A DNA stretch of 64,000 nucleotides from Cladopsammia gracilis. Its lineage: Eukaryota; Cnidaria; Anthozoa; Scleractinia; Dendrophylliidae. A program made the translations under genes and the position numbers. Below are positions 37,215 to 48,538 of this stretch, piece after piece (within the stretch, counting starts at the first letter, position 1; each line of letters opens with the position of its first letter). Below the pieces are notes generated by a model, which saw nothing but the letters and a program-made list of their open reading frames with translations, did no database searches and was not told the origin of the DNA. Location: NCBI GenBank assembly GCA_022457155.1, contig JAJGOT010000292.1, positions 815,501 through 879,500 on the forward strand, written 5' to 3'.

Positions 37215-38055
37215 AGTGTCTGAGCGCGAAAGCGCGAAAGCAGGAAGCTACCTTCCCCCCGGCCTTCACGCTCCGCGCGCGCCCAAAATCTCTCCTATGT
37301 TTCCGCCGGATTTCCTTTCTAGCGTCTGCTATGCGGAGCGCGAAGGGAGGTAGCTACCTTCCCTCCTACTTTCACGCTCCGCGTGCGCCCAAAATCTTCC
37401 CTTTAACGCCGGATTCCCTTTTTAGCGTCTGCTATGCGGAGCGCGAAGGGAGGTAGCTACCTTCCCTCCTACCTTCACGCCCCGCGTGCGCCCAAAATCT
37501 TCCCTTTAACGCCGGATTCCCTTTCTAGCGTCTGCTATGCGGAGCGCGAAAGGAGGGAGCTACCTTCCCCTTACTTCCACGCTCCGCTCGCGCCCAAAAT
37601 ATCCTCTTTTCCTCCAGATTCCCTTTCTAGCGTCTGCTATGCGGAGCGCAAAAGGACGGAGCTGCCTTCCCCCCTATCTCCATGTTTCGCGCACGCCCAA
37701 AATCTTCCCTTTTCCTCCGGATCGAGTCCTTTCTAGCGTCTGCTATGCGAAGCGCGAAAGGAGGGAGCTACCTTCCCTCCTACCTCCACGCTCCGCGCGC
37801 GCTTAAAATCTTCCCTTTTCCTCCGGATCCTATTTCTAGCGTCTGCTACGCTGAGCACGAAGGCAGGGAACTACCTTCTCCCCTACCTCCACGCTCCGCG
37901 CATAACCAAAATCTCCCCGTTTCCTCCGCATCCCATTTCTAGCGTCTGCTATGCGGAGTACAAAGGCAGTGACCTACCTTTTCCCCCCCCCTACCTCCAC
38001 GCTCCGCGCCTGCCCAAAATCTCCCCTTTATCTCCGGATCCCCTTTCTAGCATCA
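37215..38055. repeat. ~100-bp GC-rich tandem array, about 8 copies
   Basis: Unit of about 97-103 bp containing CTAGCGTCTGCTATGCGGAG, a purine-rich GGGAGGNAGCTACC block, CACGCTCCGCG and CCCAAAATCT. Copies vary in length. Frames open across it by chance; no gene inferred. Confidence 0.85.
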
Positions 38056-38106
38056 ACTATACAGGCTAACCGTGGACCAACCGGCTTTCCTATGCTTTTC
38101 ATATAA

Positions 38107-38240
38107 GGGACGGACCATTAGAAAGGTGATTGGGGGGGGTGGGGGGTGGGGGATTTTCAGCTTGCACGAATTTTTTTTTCGCCCATTGCTTGTGCAGGAT
38201 TTTTTTTTTCAGGTGAAACCCTCTGCACGAATTTTTTTTT
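38107..38240 (+). repeat. GGGACGGACCATTAGAAA repeat, copy 1
   Basis: Starts GGGACGGACCATTAGAAA, then a G-rich run and three GCACGAATTTTTTTTT-like units. The inverted counterpart is at 63000-63125. Looks like one end of an interspersed element. Confidence 0.65.
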
Positions 38241-39623
38241 CAGACAAATATTGCTTTGTTTGTCATTTAATAATTAAATCAAAGGGCTCTTAAAGCCATC
38301 TCGTTAATGCGTTGAAACATGAGGTTAAAAAAAGAAGAATCTAAAATAAATATAAAATAAATATGGTAAAGATGGCGTTGTAGAATCAGACATTATGTAG
38401 AAAATGCGAGGCGCAGTAGTCAACTGGATATGGTTCTTGGCAGGATAGAGAAGATTGAGAGAACTTGGTTTGAAAATTCGTGTTGGTGCAAGTCAAAAAA
38501 AGTTATGAGTAACAAAGAATCACGAGTGTGAATGTAAATAATTTTGATGTTAGTGAAGTGAAAGTGAAAGACTTTTCCCGCCTTGCTAGCTAATTGACGA
38601 TGAAAATGTGTTGTTGGTTCAATTTACACAGTGCATTTTCAGTTATTCATTGTCTATTTTCTGTTGGGATATTCGACAATGGAAAAGACTTTCTAAATCA
38701 AATACAATAGATTGCCGCAATTTTAAAACAATTAAAAGCCCACATCGATAATACGTCACGTGCAATGACTTTATATCTGATCAGATGAGACATTAATATT
38801 AATTATCAAAATATCAATTGACACAACAAATGGTGACTGAATCTTTAATATTCTTTAAAGTAAGGCCCGATTCAAACATTGAACTTCACATTTGCCGAAT
38901 CTAATGGAAGGAGGCCGTAACAACATGTCATTTCTCTAGAGCTGCCTTTCCCCATGCCAGGACAATTTGAGCTATGTTTAGCAGACATCGCGCCATCAGC
39001 CATTTCTTTTTCAACTCTCCAGCAGTATTCGAAAATAGAACGAAAGTCAAAATTTATGGTATTTTGCTGTTCCTACTCTTGCATAATGAAACGGAAAGTT
39101 TTGTAGTTAGCTAAAGTATCAAGTCTGCTGTTTTATATATTTTGACGTGAAAAATGGCGGGAAAATGGTAATCACGTGGTCATTTTTCGGTCACGTCTGC
39201 TATGGACGCACTTATATAGAAAATATTGGGTCTGGAGCGGATAAACAGGGCACCACTCCTGGCGGTCACTTTTTTAGTTTCCCTTAGATCGAAATGAGGT
39301 TCATGACAGGCCTGCACCGACTCCGCTATGTCGTTTTGCGGTTGCGATGCATTTATATTAGCTTTCAAAGTTTGGCTGTTATGAGTCGTGTCGTTAAGTG
39401 ATTTACGTCTTGTATGATGTGTTCGGCGGCGTTTTGTAAATAGTTTTCAGGAATGGTTGGTTTTGAACGAAACTCCATTTTTGATCAGTATTTGTTTAAG
39501 GCTTTTCAGTCGTGGGTGAAATGTTGTGACAAAAGGCGTTATTATCTCGCGAGTTTTTTTCGTTTTGTTTTCATGCCAATTGCGTTCCGGCAAAAGTGAA
39601 ATTCAGAATACCAGTGCATTTAG
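38241..39623. other. No gene recognised
   Basis: AT-rich stretch. A 62-codon minus-strand ORF (39180-39368) has no recognisable domain and is not called. Confidence 0.4.
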
Positions 39624-41103
39624 GAGGGTGCTGATGGGGTTAACAGTTAACTGACAATTGCCCAAAAATATAGTAGTTAACTGATAAATGAAAAGTTACC
39701 GTATTTTCTCTATTAAATGCCCCCGGCGTTTATTTCAAACTTGGCCTTGTGGACCCGGCGTTTCTTTGTATCAGCAGTGTTTTCTCGCCCGCCATTTTTT
39801 AAGAAAGTGTTATTATTCGTTTTTCTTGGCAGCCTTGTACCTTGCCCTTAAATCTTAAGTTTATTATACCACAAACAAACGTTTGAGGAGCTTACTTACA
39901 ACTTCCTCAATTATACCCGGCGTTTATTCGGAGCCCGGCGTTTAATCGAGAAAATACGGTAACAGTTAAGTGACATTCCATTAATTATACTAAATTAACG
40001 ATTGTTGTTGTTAATAAAAGCAACATAGTTTTTTCCTAACAGCAAAGCTATTTTGTGACTTTTACCTGCCTCGCTGCGTGACCAGGTGACATATTAACCG
40101 ATATTATATGCGAAAGGTACCAGGGTCGTATAGAGCGTTGACCTTGATCTCCGTGATGGCGTCGAGTGGCGTGGTCAAAGTTATTCTGATTTTTTATCGA
40201 GATGATGACAAAGGATCGGCATTCGAATGACACATAAGTCGCATACCGTTTGACATGACAAAGCACAATTCAATGGACATATAATCAAACAATAAGCGGA
40301 AAGTTTGGACTCGGTGAGTTTGATTTAAAGTTGTTCCGATTAGAGAAGATCGACGGGAAAGCTGTTACAAAGGCTCAGTTGGAAATGGAGCTACCTTTTC
40401 TAATGGGAAGTGCGACAAGTGATGGTGGTATGGTGTGTATTTTGTTTCGTCATTTTGCCCTAGCACGCGAACGCGGGTTGACCCAGGGGTTGACCACACG
40501 AGCTCTTTTCAGTGTTAGATTAAATGAGTAAGATTTCTGATTACACTAAAACCTGTATTAAGCAGACTCCAAAGTAAGTGGACACACCGTATTTTATTGG
40601 ACACAAGCATCAGTGAGTTTCGATTTTTTTCCTTCCCATACTCTCTGTGTACGATCCTGTATCAAACAGACATCTTTAATACTGACGATCCTTATTACGG
40701 TTTTGGAAGCTATCTTGACAGGTGAGAAATTATGGTTTTTGTATGAGAATCTAATGTCGAATAATTTTCGTAAAGCGGCTGTTCTAAGTCCAATCCCGAA
40801 AACGCATTCACTCTGGTCATTCTCATGGCCTTTAAAGTAACCTTATCTTAACTTTGCAAATTTAAAAGCCTTACTGATGTACGTAATTTCCTACTTGTCA
40901 AGCTAAATCACTTGATAAGATCAATGAATGAAAATATTGAAATGAACCGATTTCCGACAGCGTGACCCAGTTAAAAAAGAAAAACATAAAACTTTCTTAT
41001 ACAAGCGCATGAGTATAGGCTACCAGTGTAGCCTCTTGTTAACTGACAATTGGCCGAAAAAATAGTAGTTAACTGACAATTGGGTACCCCCATTAGCACC
41101 CTC
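39624..41103. mobile_element. 1.48 kb element with 6-bp TSD
   Basis: Inverted ends GAGGGTGCTRATGGGG, flanked by ATTTAG (39618-39623 and 41104-41109). Subterminal TTAACTGACAATTG motifs are repeated at both ends. The interior has no recognisable transposase. A TA-flanked MITE is nested inside. Confidence 0.75.
39699..39959. mobile_element. 261-bp nested MITE with TA target site
   Basis: Inverted ends CCGTATTTTCTC...GAGAAAATACGG with TA on both sides (39697-39698, 39960-39961). CCCGGCGTTTATT motifs repeat inside. Tc1/mariner-like by TSD. It inserted into the 1.48 kb element, so it is younger. Confidence 0.75.
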
Positions 41104-42530
41104 ATTTAGCAGTGCTAGATTAATTTGTCGTGTGTTTGGCCTTGTTTACAAAATGGTAAAGTAAGCTCATTGTAGCTGTCGAGAAAAAGCTGCGCCGGGT
41201 TTACAGCTCTTTACAGGCAAATTCACCGCGAGAAACAACTTCAAGCATCACGCTTCAGTGAATGTTCTGACACCTATAGAATGAATTGAGTTCCATTGTA
41301 ATAATCTAATGGATAGTATCAATTATATATCCGGAAAAAATCTGGTCATTTCACGAACAGAAATCTAGAACCGGAAAGGAGGAAAGAGTTACGCGATTAA
41401 CATCGGAACGGATAGATTGCCGTCCAAAATGGTGGCGCTGTTCAGATGTGTGTTACTTTTCCTTTATACCCTCTTAAAGTTTGATGTTCCCAATGTTTAC
41501 GTATTTTTCTACGAAAGAGACGATAACTTAATTTGTAATAGGAACGAAATTAAAAAAGCCCGTCAAGGTTGTTGAAAGGAGGTGTCGCAGAAGATTCCTG
41601 TCAGTTTTTAGAATTTTCAGTCAGTTCAGTTGCAACCTGTTGGTAAACGAACTTGAAATGTTCACCTGTATACAGACTTCTATTTTATGAGAGCGGTGAA
41701 TGCAGCGATCTGTTTTTGGTCGTATCGTAAGTGTCTCAGTAAAGGCTGTAATTTTCGCTACGCTTTATAGCTGCGTGGAGCTCGCTAAAACCTTCGTTGG
41801 CATTTTTGACAGTCTAGCGACTGTTACGTTTAAGCCTAGCTTTTTCAGCTGCAAGTAGAAGGTAAGTCTTCTAAAAACCTATTAAGAAAAATTTAATACA
41901 GTGCACCAAGGATATAGATAAGTACAGTTTTAAGGGGTTGCAACGGTTAAATTCCTCTTCATAAATATTTCAATACTATTTATCTTTTGAATTAAGAGTA
42001 AACTAAATAGGTATTGAGTCCATCCATTTGAATTAATGATTTCAACTGATTTTTAAAGGCCTTAATTATTATATTGTCTACGAACTTCTCATTGCGTTAA
42101 AACCACACGGCTAGGCCTTGCACGCTCAGCTTATTACAAGTGCACGACTCATCGTAGTACATTTTTATCCAATTGAATTCCGGTTATGCAAAAATTGATT
42201 AAACTCGAACCCTTCGTAGAACTCGAAGTTTACGCTAACTGTAACAAAAATCGATTACATTGAAATGGCATTATTTGGCAAGAGAATAGACCAAAATCTT
42301 GTAAAATTTTAAACTTTCCCGGAAATTTCTTTCACAGTGTGACGCGTATAAGCAACTGATCTTGAAAATCCACCGGCATAAAACCATCCGAGCCAAATGA
42401 ACAAGCATTTGAGAATGCAATGAAATTCATCTGAACTTGAATATAAAATTTGAACTCATTTGAGTCAGAACAGCGAATTGATAATAATTATGTTTCGTTT
42501 CTTGATAGATCATGGCAGGTAGGTTCAGTA
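41104..42530. other. No gene recognised
   Basis: AT-rich intergenic DNA with short ORFs only. Confidence 0.4.
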
Positions 42531-42538
42531 GTAATGAT

Positions 42539-42640
42539 ACCTCGAGTTGGACTTCGAGTTCGAGTTCGAGTTCGAGTTCGAGTTGGACTTCGAGTTGGAC
42601 TTCGAGTTGGACTTCGAGTTGGACTTCGAGTTGAATTTCA
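42539..42640 (+). repeat. (GAGTTC/GAGTTGGACTTC)n array, left of the Polinton
   Basis: Hexamer-based array of TCGAGT, TCGAGTTGGACT units. It creates an artificial (R/L)VGLRVGLRV ORF. The inverse-orientation array is at 61537-61622, beyond the other side of the Polinton. Confidence 0.85.
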
Positions 42641-42788
42641 AGTTAGTAGGAAAAAAAATCGAGAAAAATTAAAAAAAAAAAAAGAAAACAGCATTTAACT
42701 AGATTGTCACCACAGTGTTTTAATAATGGGAAAAGATTCACAAAAGATTCCATCTTGGATATCAACACTCACTACAAGCCGACCGAGA

Positions 42789-43148
42789 AGTAGTAGAGGG
42801 AGTGGGTGATCCGACCCCGGCTCCAAAGGCCCGCGAAAACGCTTATTTTGACAACTCCCTAACGCCTTAGTTACCAGCCCCCAGGGCTCATTGCATTCGC
42901 CCTGGGGGGCCCGCTAACTAAGGCGTTAGGGAGTTGTCAAAATAAGCGTTTTCGCGGGCCTTTGGAGCCGGGGCCGGATGCACCCACTCCCTCTACTACA
43001 CAGTGATCAATTCTATACGACCCCACTTAACGATGCCTTTGCGTTACAGCCCCACTTCAAATAAGGGTTAGATTGCATGATTTAACGCCTTCTGTGTGAA
43101 CTGGGGGTCGGTGCTGTCAATTGAAGAAATGTAAATCCCTTTGTATAT
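42789..43148 (+). repeat. Polinton left terminal inverted repeat
   Basis: 360 bp, matched base for base (as read by eye) by the inverse of 59610-59969. The outer 211 bp (42789-42999) fold on themselves: ~85-bp arms with few mismatches, a 41-base centre that holds a further CCCCCAGGGC/GCCCTGGGGG stem, and a short loop. The inner end carries the promoter-like TTGTATAT in front of the polymerase gene. Confidence 0.95.
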
Positions 43149-43150
43149 AC
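43141..43150 (+). promoter_or_regulatory. TIR-borne TATA-like block before POLB
   Basis: TTGTATATAC, 6 bases before the chosen ATG (43157). The same block, from the other TIR, precedes the outermost gene on the right. Confidence 0.5.
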
Positions 43151-43156
43151 ACCCCT

Positions 43157-46100
43157 ATGGACGCACCACTTCGCTTCGTTAAGAAACCTCAGGGTTGGCG
43201 TGACTGGCTTCACAGCTACAAAATGACTGTTCCTGCCGACTATCCAATACATGATCTAGATTTATTTTATCAAGAGAACAAACCTGCTATAGTTCGAACC
43301 ATAGTTAGAGAGATTACAGACCTCGGCCCCATCAAAGTGAATTTTACATTATTAGTTCACTTTTCAAAGGAAGGAGTCGACGGGACACAAAGAATGACCC
43401 ACTACTTTAGTCAAGTAAGCCCTCTCATAATAACACACTTTTATCAAGCAGCAGCTAACGATCAACTGCAGGCTGTTATCAACTCAAACAAAGAAGAAGT
43501 AGCCAGATGGGTAAACATGGGTTCAGGCTGGGTTATCGACAGAGTTGAGCACGTCTTTCTTGATTTCTCAAGATATCAAGCCATCAGAGGCGGTTCTTAT
43601 ATTCCTCTTCCTCCAAAGCTCAAAGCAAAACAGGCCATAATAAACATCAAAAACACAGATAATCAATGCTTTCGATGGGCTTTGCGAGCTGCGCTCTTCC
43701 CCACTCGAGATACGAAGCATTCAGACAGGTCAACCAAGTATCCGATAGAGGATGGCTTAAACTTCACTAACATCTCTTTCCCTATACCCTTGCATCAAAT
43801 ATCTGAAGTAGAAAAACTCAATAACCTCGCAATAAACGTCTTTGGCTGGCATAACGGTAACACAACAGTCCTTAGAATTAGTGAAGTACAAGATCCTGAG
43901 ATAAGACGAGTCAATCTGATGCTGATAACCAATGAAAACAACACGCACTACTGTTACATAAAAAGCCTAAGCAGGCTTCTTCATAGCAATTATGAGGCAG
44001 GCCGAAAGATTCATTTCTGCGAAAGATGCCTTCAAGGGTTTTCATCGCAAGATGTTCTAAACAAACATCTGACTGACTGCAGAGGTATCAAAGGCAGGCC
44101 GGTTCGAACTGAAATGCCCAAAGATGGCGAAAACATCCTGCGTTTCGAGAACTACCAGAACCAGATGAAAGTGCCTTACGTTATCTACGCTGACTTCGAA
44201 AGTCTCGTTACAAAAATCGACACGTGCAAGCCAGACCCAAAAGAAAGCAGCACAACCAAAACATCAGTACATACACCATGCGGGTTTTCTATGATGGCTG
44301 TTCGCTCTGATCTCAAAACAAAAGGCCCATACTTATACAGAGGTGAGGATGTGGTGAAGCAGTTTCTCCATTACATACAATTGTTAGAGAGGGAGATAAG
44401 AGACGAACTTCATCACAAGAAGCCCTTATCAATGACAAGAGCAGACTGGACAGATTTCAACAACTCAAATTACTGCAGCATCTGTAATGAGGGTCTATAC
44501 AAAGAGAACTTCAACGACTCTATCGATCTCTACGATCCGAACACGGGAGCGTACGCCGGTCTTGTTCATCGCAAAACTAACAAATGCTACACCAATGCAT
44601 TTAAAACCTGCATCCAAAACGAAGAAACAGGGCGTTTGGAGGCGTCACCCTTCATAGGCCCAAGAAACAAAAGGCAACAAAAAACAAAGCCCATCTTTGA
44701 GCAAGTTGATTGCCTCTTCTGTGGTGAGTCTCTTGTACGAGACTTCATGAGAGACGCTGTTTTAGATCACTGCCACATAACAGGCAAGTATCGAGGCGCT
44801 GCTCACAAAGCTTGCAATATAAATCAATTCAGAATCAACCCGGAAACTGTTACAATCCCTGTTATCTTTCACAACTTGAAGGGCTACGATGCACATCATA
44901 TCATGAGCGGTATAGCTGAAGTACAATCTGATCTGAAGTGCATCCCGACAAATATGGAGAAGTACGTTTCTTTCTCTCTTGGCAACTTAAGGTTTATCGA
45001 CAGCTTGCAGTTCATGGGCTCGAGCCTAGATAGCCTGGTTAAATCAAACGAACCAGAGTCCTTTACAATCATGGCAAACCATCAAAAGGACCCCAATAAA
45101 CTCAAGCTCCTTCTGCAAAAAGGAGAGTATCCATACGAGTACATGGACTCTTGGAGGCGGTTTGATGAGAAGTCACTCCCAGAGAAGAGCGCGTTCTATA
45201 GCGAGCTCAAAAAGGAGCACATCAGCGACAAAGACTACACTCATGCGCAGAAAGTGTGGGAGACGTTCGAATGTAAAGACCTCGGCGAGTATCATGATCT
45301 TTACCTAGAGACAGATGTACTCCTCCTTGCAGATGTCTTCGAGAACTTCAGAAAAACATGCCTCAAGCACTACAAACTTGACCCTGCGCATTACTATACA
45401 GCACCGGGCCTCAGCTGGGACGCTCTTTTGAAATACACAGGAATCAACCTAGAACTGCTCACAGACATAAACATGCACCTCTTTGTCGAAAAGGGCATGC
45501 GTGGCGGCATTTCAATGGAGAGCAGGCGCTTCTGCAAAGCGAACAACCCTTTTCTTGATGACCACAACCAAGATCAAGAAACAAGCTACATCATGTACTT
45601 CGATGCAAACAATCTTTACGGTTGGGCTATGAGTCAACCACTACCTGTTGGCAACTTTCAATGGTGTCTAGTGTACCCAACACAACACCAAATCAGGAAG
45701 TGGTCCCCAAACAGAAAGATTGGCTACATCCTTGAGGTTGATCTAGAATACCCCGAGGAGTTGCATGATGAACACAATGCCTATCCTCTAGCACCAGAAA
45801 AGCATAGTGTCGCAAAGTCGTGGATGTCTCCTTATCAAAGGGCATTGATAGAGGGGCAGGCAGAGGATAAGACAGAGAAGTTGCTACTAACTCTCAAGGA
45901 CAAAGACAGATATGTTCTACACTACAGGAATCTTCAGCTTTACCTAGAGCTAGGCATGAAGTTGAAAAAGATTCATCGAATCCTCAAATTCGAGCAGAAG
46001 CCTTGGATGGAGCCTTACATAAGGCTGAACACAGAACTCAGAAAGCAAGCCACTTCTGAGTTCGAAAAGAACTTCTTCAAGCTGATGAACAACTCTGTCT

Positions 46101-46868
46101 TTGGTAAGACCATGGAGAACCTCAAGAAAGCGCATTGATATGAGGCTTATTCGTGCTAATGAGACAGACAAGTTGAGAAAGCTTATATCAAGCCCACTGT
46201 TCGCCAGAGCAACAGTCTTTGGTGAAAATCTTGCAGGGATTCAAATGCACAAGGACAAAATCTTACTCATACGCCCAGTCTACACAGGTATGTGCATCCT
46301 TGATCTTTCTAAGACTCTGATGTACGACTTCTACTATAAGTACCTCAAGTATAAGTACGGCCCACGCGTAGACCTACTTTACACAGACACAGACAGTCTG
46401 CTTCTAGAGATCAAGACAGAGGATGTCTACAAGGACATGGAGAATCGCCTCGATGAGCTCTACGACACAAGCGACTACCCGAAAGACCACTTTCTTCACA
46501 GCCAGCTAAACAAGAAGGTCATTGGGAAGATGAAGGACGAGTGCGCTGGTGCCCCTATCTCTGAAGTGATCTGCCTACGCTCAAAGATGTACTCAATCAT
46601 GCTTGGCAGTCAGAAGAACATCAAGAAGGCGAAGGGCACCACCAAGGCTGTGACGAAGAAGGAGATCACACACCAGAACTACAAAGACGCCCTCTTCAGA
46701 AAGGAGGCCTTCAAACACGGGATGGGCATGCTTCGAAGTGTGAATCACCAGATCTATGGCGTGCATCTAAACAAGACAACACTCTCGCCCTTTGATTCAA
46801 AGCGCTGGATAAAAGACGATGGCGTCCATACGCTTGCATATGGTCACAAAGACACCGGAGGCAACTGA
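43157..46868 (+). pseudogene. POLB: Protein-primed family B DNA polymerase, one frameshift
   Basis: Replicates the element from a protein primer. The start at 43157 is chosen over an in-frame ATG at 43121, because 43121 lies inside the TIR and the TATATA block sits between them. Visible order: N-terminal domain with NQCFRW (Cys171) and a THYCY histidine (His264); a CxxC...H zinc-finger-like segment (Cys288, Cys291); exonuclease motifs YADFES (Asp346, Glu348), HNLKGYDAHH and the YHDLYLETD segment; polymerase motif A DANNLYGW; motif B NNSVFG (from about residue 978). The first frame ends at a TGA at 46136. The remainder, including YTDTDS (46380 onward), continues in another frame overlapping from about 46101. 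A single-base slip in a short A run at about 46120-46128 explains it. The 3' end overlaps the integrase gene by about 25 bases, tail to tail. Confidence 0.93.
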
Positions 46869-47833
46869 GTGCCCGCCGGCACAACCATCAACTCCTCACG
46901 CACAAACCCCCGCTTGGGGCCGTCGTACAGATAATACACGACCGGTTCATTTGGCTTTGTGACAGTCTTCTCGATGTTATATACTTTCAAGGACCAGATC
47001 GGATCAGTTGCCCGTCGACTACCACCTTCTAGCTCACCGGGGTAATACAGATATCTCACACTAACCCTAGGTGGGAGCTTATTTTCATTCACCCCAACAG
47101 GCCTAGCATATGGGGTAGCTGGCTTGGCTGAGGTAGCTTTCTCTTTGATTGCTTGCGCAGGCTTCTTGCCAGTCAATCTGGTTACTTCATTGTTCAAAGC
47201 TGAGATAACATCTGGCAATCTTTTAACCCAAGCAGTCGAACGGCCAGAGGGTAGATTCATTTCAACTGCGTACTGGTAACCAAACAATCGTTCAGCCAGG
47301 GTTCTGTTGAATCTTTCAACAATCCCTTGGTCTCTGTGGATATCAACACGCCCACGACGAATGGTTGTTTTATGAGCCCCAGTCTCTTTAGTCACTGCTC
47401 CCATAAACTCTGTTCCCGGGTCAACTTGCAACAGTTGTGGCCATTTCAAAGGCCCGCGTCTGTAAATACGTGTAAGCGCCTTAGAAACTTCATCAGACTC
47501 TTTCGAAGTCAAGGGCTCTGCTGCTTTGTAACGGCTAGCCACATCAACAACTGTCAAAGCATATTTGTAAATTTTCCTCCCATGAGGCAGTTTGTCGTGT
47601 GGCAAAAAAAGTAGATCTGCTTGATGCACCGCATTAGGAGTTTGAACATCAAACTTAGGGCGAGGGATATGGCGTGGTGCGGGGAGATATACTTGCCAAA
47701 TAGCTTGTTTGACGAGCCATTTCTTTGCCACCTCTTCAGAGACCTTGGCTGCTGCAGCTAGCTTTTTAACAGCAGCAAGGCCTTTCCAATAGCCTTTGGG
47801 GCCGTAATAGACCTTTGAGAGTTTAACCTCCAT
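46844..47833 (-). CDS. INT: Polinton integrase (retroviral-type DDE)
   Basis: Joins element ends to host DNA. The DDE core is clear: Asp73 (HQADLLFL), Asp138 (QVDPGTEF) and Glu173 (GIVERFN), a 34-residue D-E gap as in retroviral integrases. Residues 1-60 are Lys-rich helical, without an obvious HHCC zinc finger. The C-terminal ~70 residues are rich in Tyr, Pro and Val (IWSLKVYNIEKTV...REELMVV) and may form an SH3- or chromo-like fold. The Met at 47833 is preferred over one two codons upstream because an AT block ends directly before it. About 330 residues, normal for the family. Frame intact. Confidence 0.93.
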   Translation of the reverse strand: MEVKLSKVYYGPKGYWKGLAAVKKLAAAAKVSEEVAKKWLVKQAIWQVYLPAPRHIPRPKFDVQTPNAVHQADLLFLPHDKLPHGRKIYKYALTVVDVASRYKAAEPLTSKESDEVSKALTRIYRRGPLKWPQLLQVDPGTEFMGAVTKETGAHKTTIRRGRVDIHRDQGIVERFNRTLAERLFGYQYAVEMNLPSGRSTAWVKRLPDVISALNNEVTRLTGKKPAQAIKEKATSAKPATPYARPVGVNENKLPPRVSVRYLYYPGELEGGSRRATDPIWSLKVYNIEKTVTKPNEPVVYYLYDGPKRGFVREELMVVPAGTQLPPVSL

Positions 47834-47854
47834 ATACATATATGTATTTATAAA
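47834..47854 (-). promoter_or_regulatory. AT block before integrase
   Basis: On the minus strand TTTATAAATACATATATGTAT abuts the integrase start codon. Confidence 0.5.
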
Positions 47855-48282
47855 AAGCGAAACGCTGCATATCCAAGGGCGAGCGCGCCAGTGCCGATAA
47901 ACAAGAGTTCGCCTTGTTTCTGCTGTGGGCCTGGTTTATAAAAGTCAGAGAACTCGGGCTCTTTGGGGAGTGTTTGAATTCGTTCCTCTGTAGGATGTGT
48001 TTGGTTGTAGAGCACTAGAGCTTGGTCAGTGTCTTGAAAGTTGTGTTTCGCTTGATCTTTGATCCGATCATTGCTGGCAATCCAGTCGAGGAGCTTTGTG
48101 CGGTCTTTCTGATATTTAGCGTAGGCCGCTTGATAGGCCTCTAACGCCTTGTCGTGTCTGATCTTCTCATCCAGAGCGGCTTGGCCACTGTCGCCAGACA
48201 AGTATTTTGCGAGATAGTTGCCCCCAGTGAAAGCAGCTGCGTTTAGAATTGCTCCACCAACCATAATAGCGATTGAGGCCAT
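47848..48282 (-). CDS. Small membrane protein, two terminal TM segments (Polinton)
   Basis: 144 residues. Hydrophobic segments are at about residues 5-27 (Ala/Gly-rich) and 124-143 (LLFIGTGALALGYAA). Between them is a charged helical region with YAKYQKDRTKLLDWI and a Pro-rich part. It resembles a protein I recall repeatedly from cnidarian Polinton-like loci, with no known function. A virion-membrane or assembly role is only a guess. Transcribed after an AT block at 48288-48302. Frame intact. Confidence 0.75.
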   Translation of the reverse strand: MASIAIMVGGAILNAAAFTGGNYLAKYLSGDSGQAALDEKIRHDKALEAYQAAYAKYQKDRTKLLDWIASNDRIKDQAKHNFQDTDQALVLYNQTHPTEERIQTLPKEPEFSDFYKPGPQQKQGELLFIGTGALALGYAAFRFL

Positions 48283-48287
48283 CCCTG

Positions 48288-48302
48288 TATATACATATAT
48301 GA
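48288..48302 (-). promoter_or_regulatory. AT block before the 144-residue protein
   Basis: TATATACATATATGA-type block about 5 bases upstream of the start codon. Confidence 0.45.
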
Positions 48303-48303
48303 T

Positions 48304-48525
48304 TTACATTGAGGCAGGGAGGATCTTCTGGTCCTCGAGGTATTTCTTGAGAGCTATGCTCCCAGCCATGGCAGCAGTGAACTTCACGTAGTTCATGAGA
48401 CTCGAGCTGGGGTCGGCTGTGAGATTTTCCTTGACGACCTTTTTGCCAACCCAGCCAATAGTTGCGACAAGGCCAGTTATTGTGGCCGCATCAAGAACAG
48501 CTTTCACGAGCTTGTTGTCAGACAT
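48304..48525 (-). CDS. 73-residue Polinton membrane protein
   Basis: Small protein with a hydrophobic helix at about residues 11-27 (DAATITGLVATIGWVGKKV) and a second weaker one at 46-60 (TAAMAGSIAL). It sits in a run of minus-strand genes, with an AT block (TATATATTTA on the plus strand) directly before its start. No known domain. Function unknown. Confidence 0.65.
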   Translation of the reverse strand: MSDNKLVKAVLDAATITGLVATIGWVGKKVVKENLTADPSSSLMNYVKFTAAMAGSIALKKYLEDQKILPASM

Positions 48526-48538
48526 GGTATATATTTAT
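48526..48538 (-). promoter_or_regulatory. AT block before the 73-residue protein
   Basis: ATAAATATATACC on the minus strand, abutting the ATG. Confidence 0.45.

Noticed and set aside
37434..37942. Overlapping Pro/Ser-rich ORFs
   Set aside because: Frames through the ~100-bp GC-rich tandem array.
42450..42698. RVRVGLRVGLRV ORF
   Set aside because: Translation of the hexamer array.
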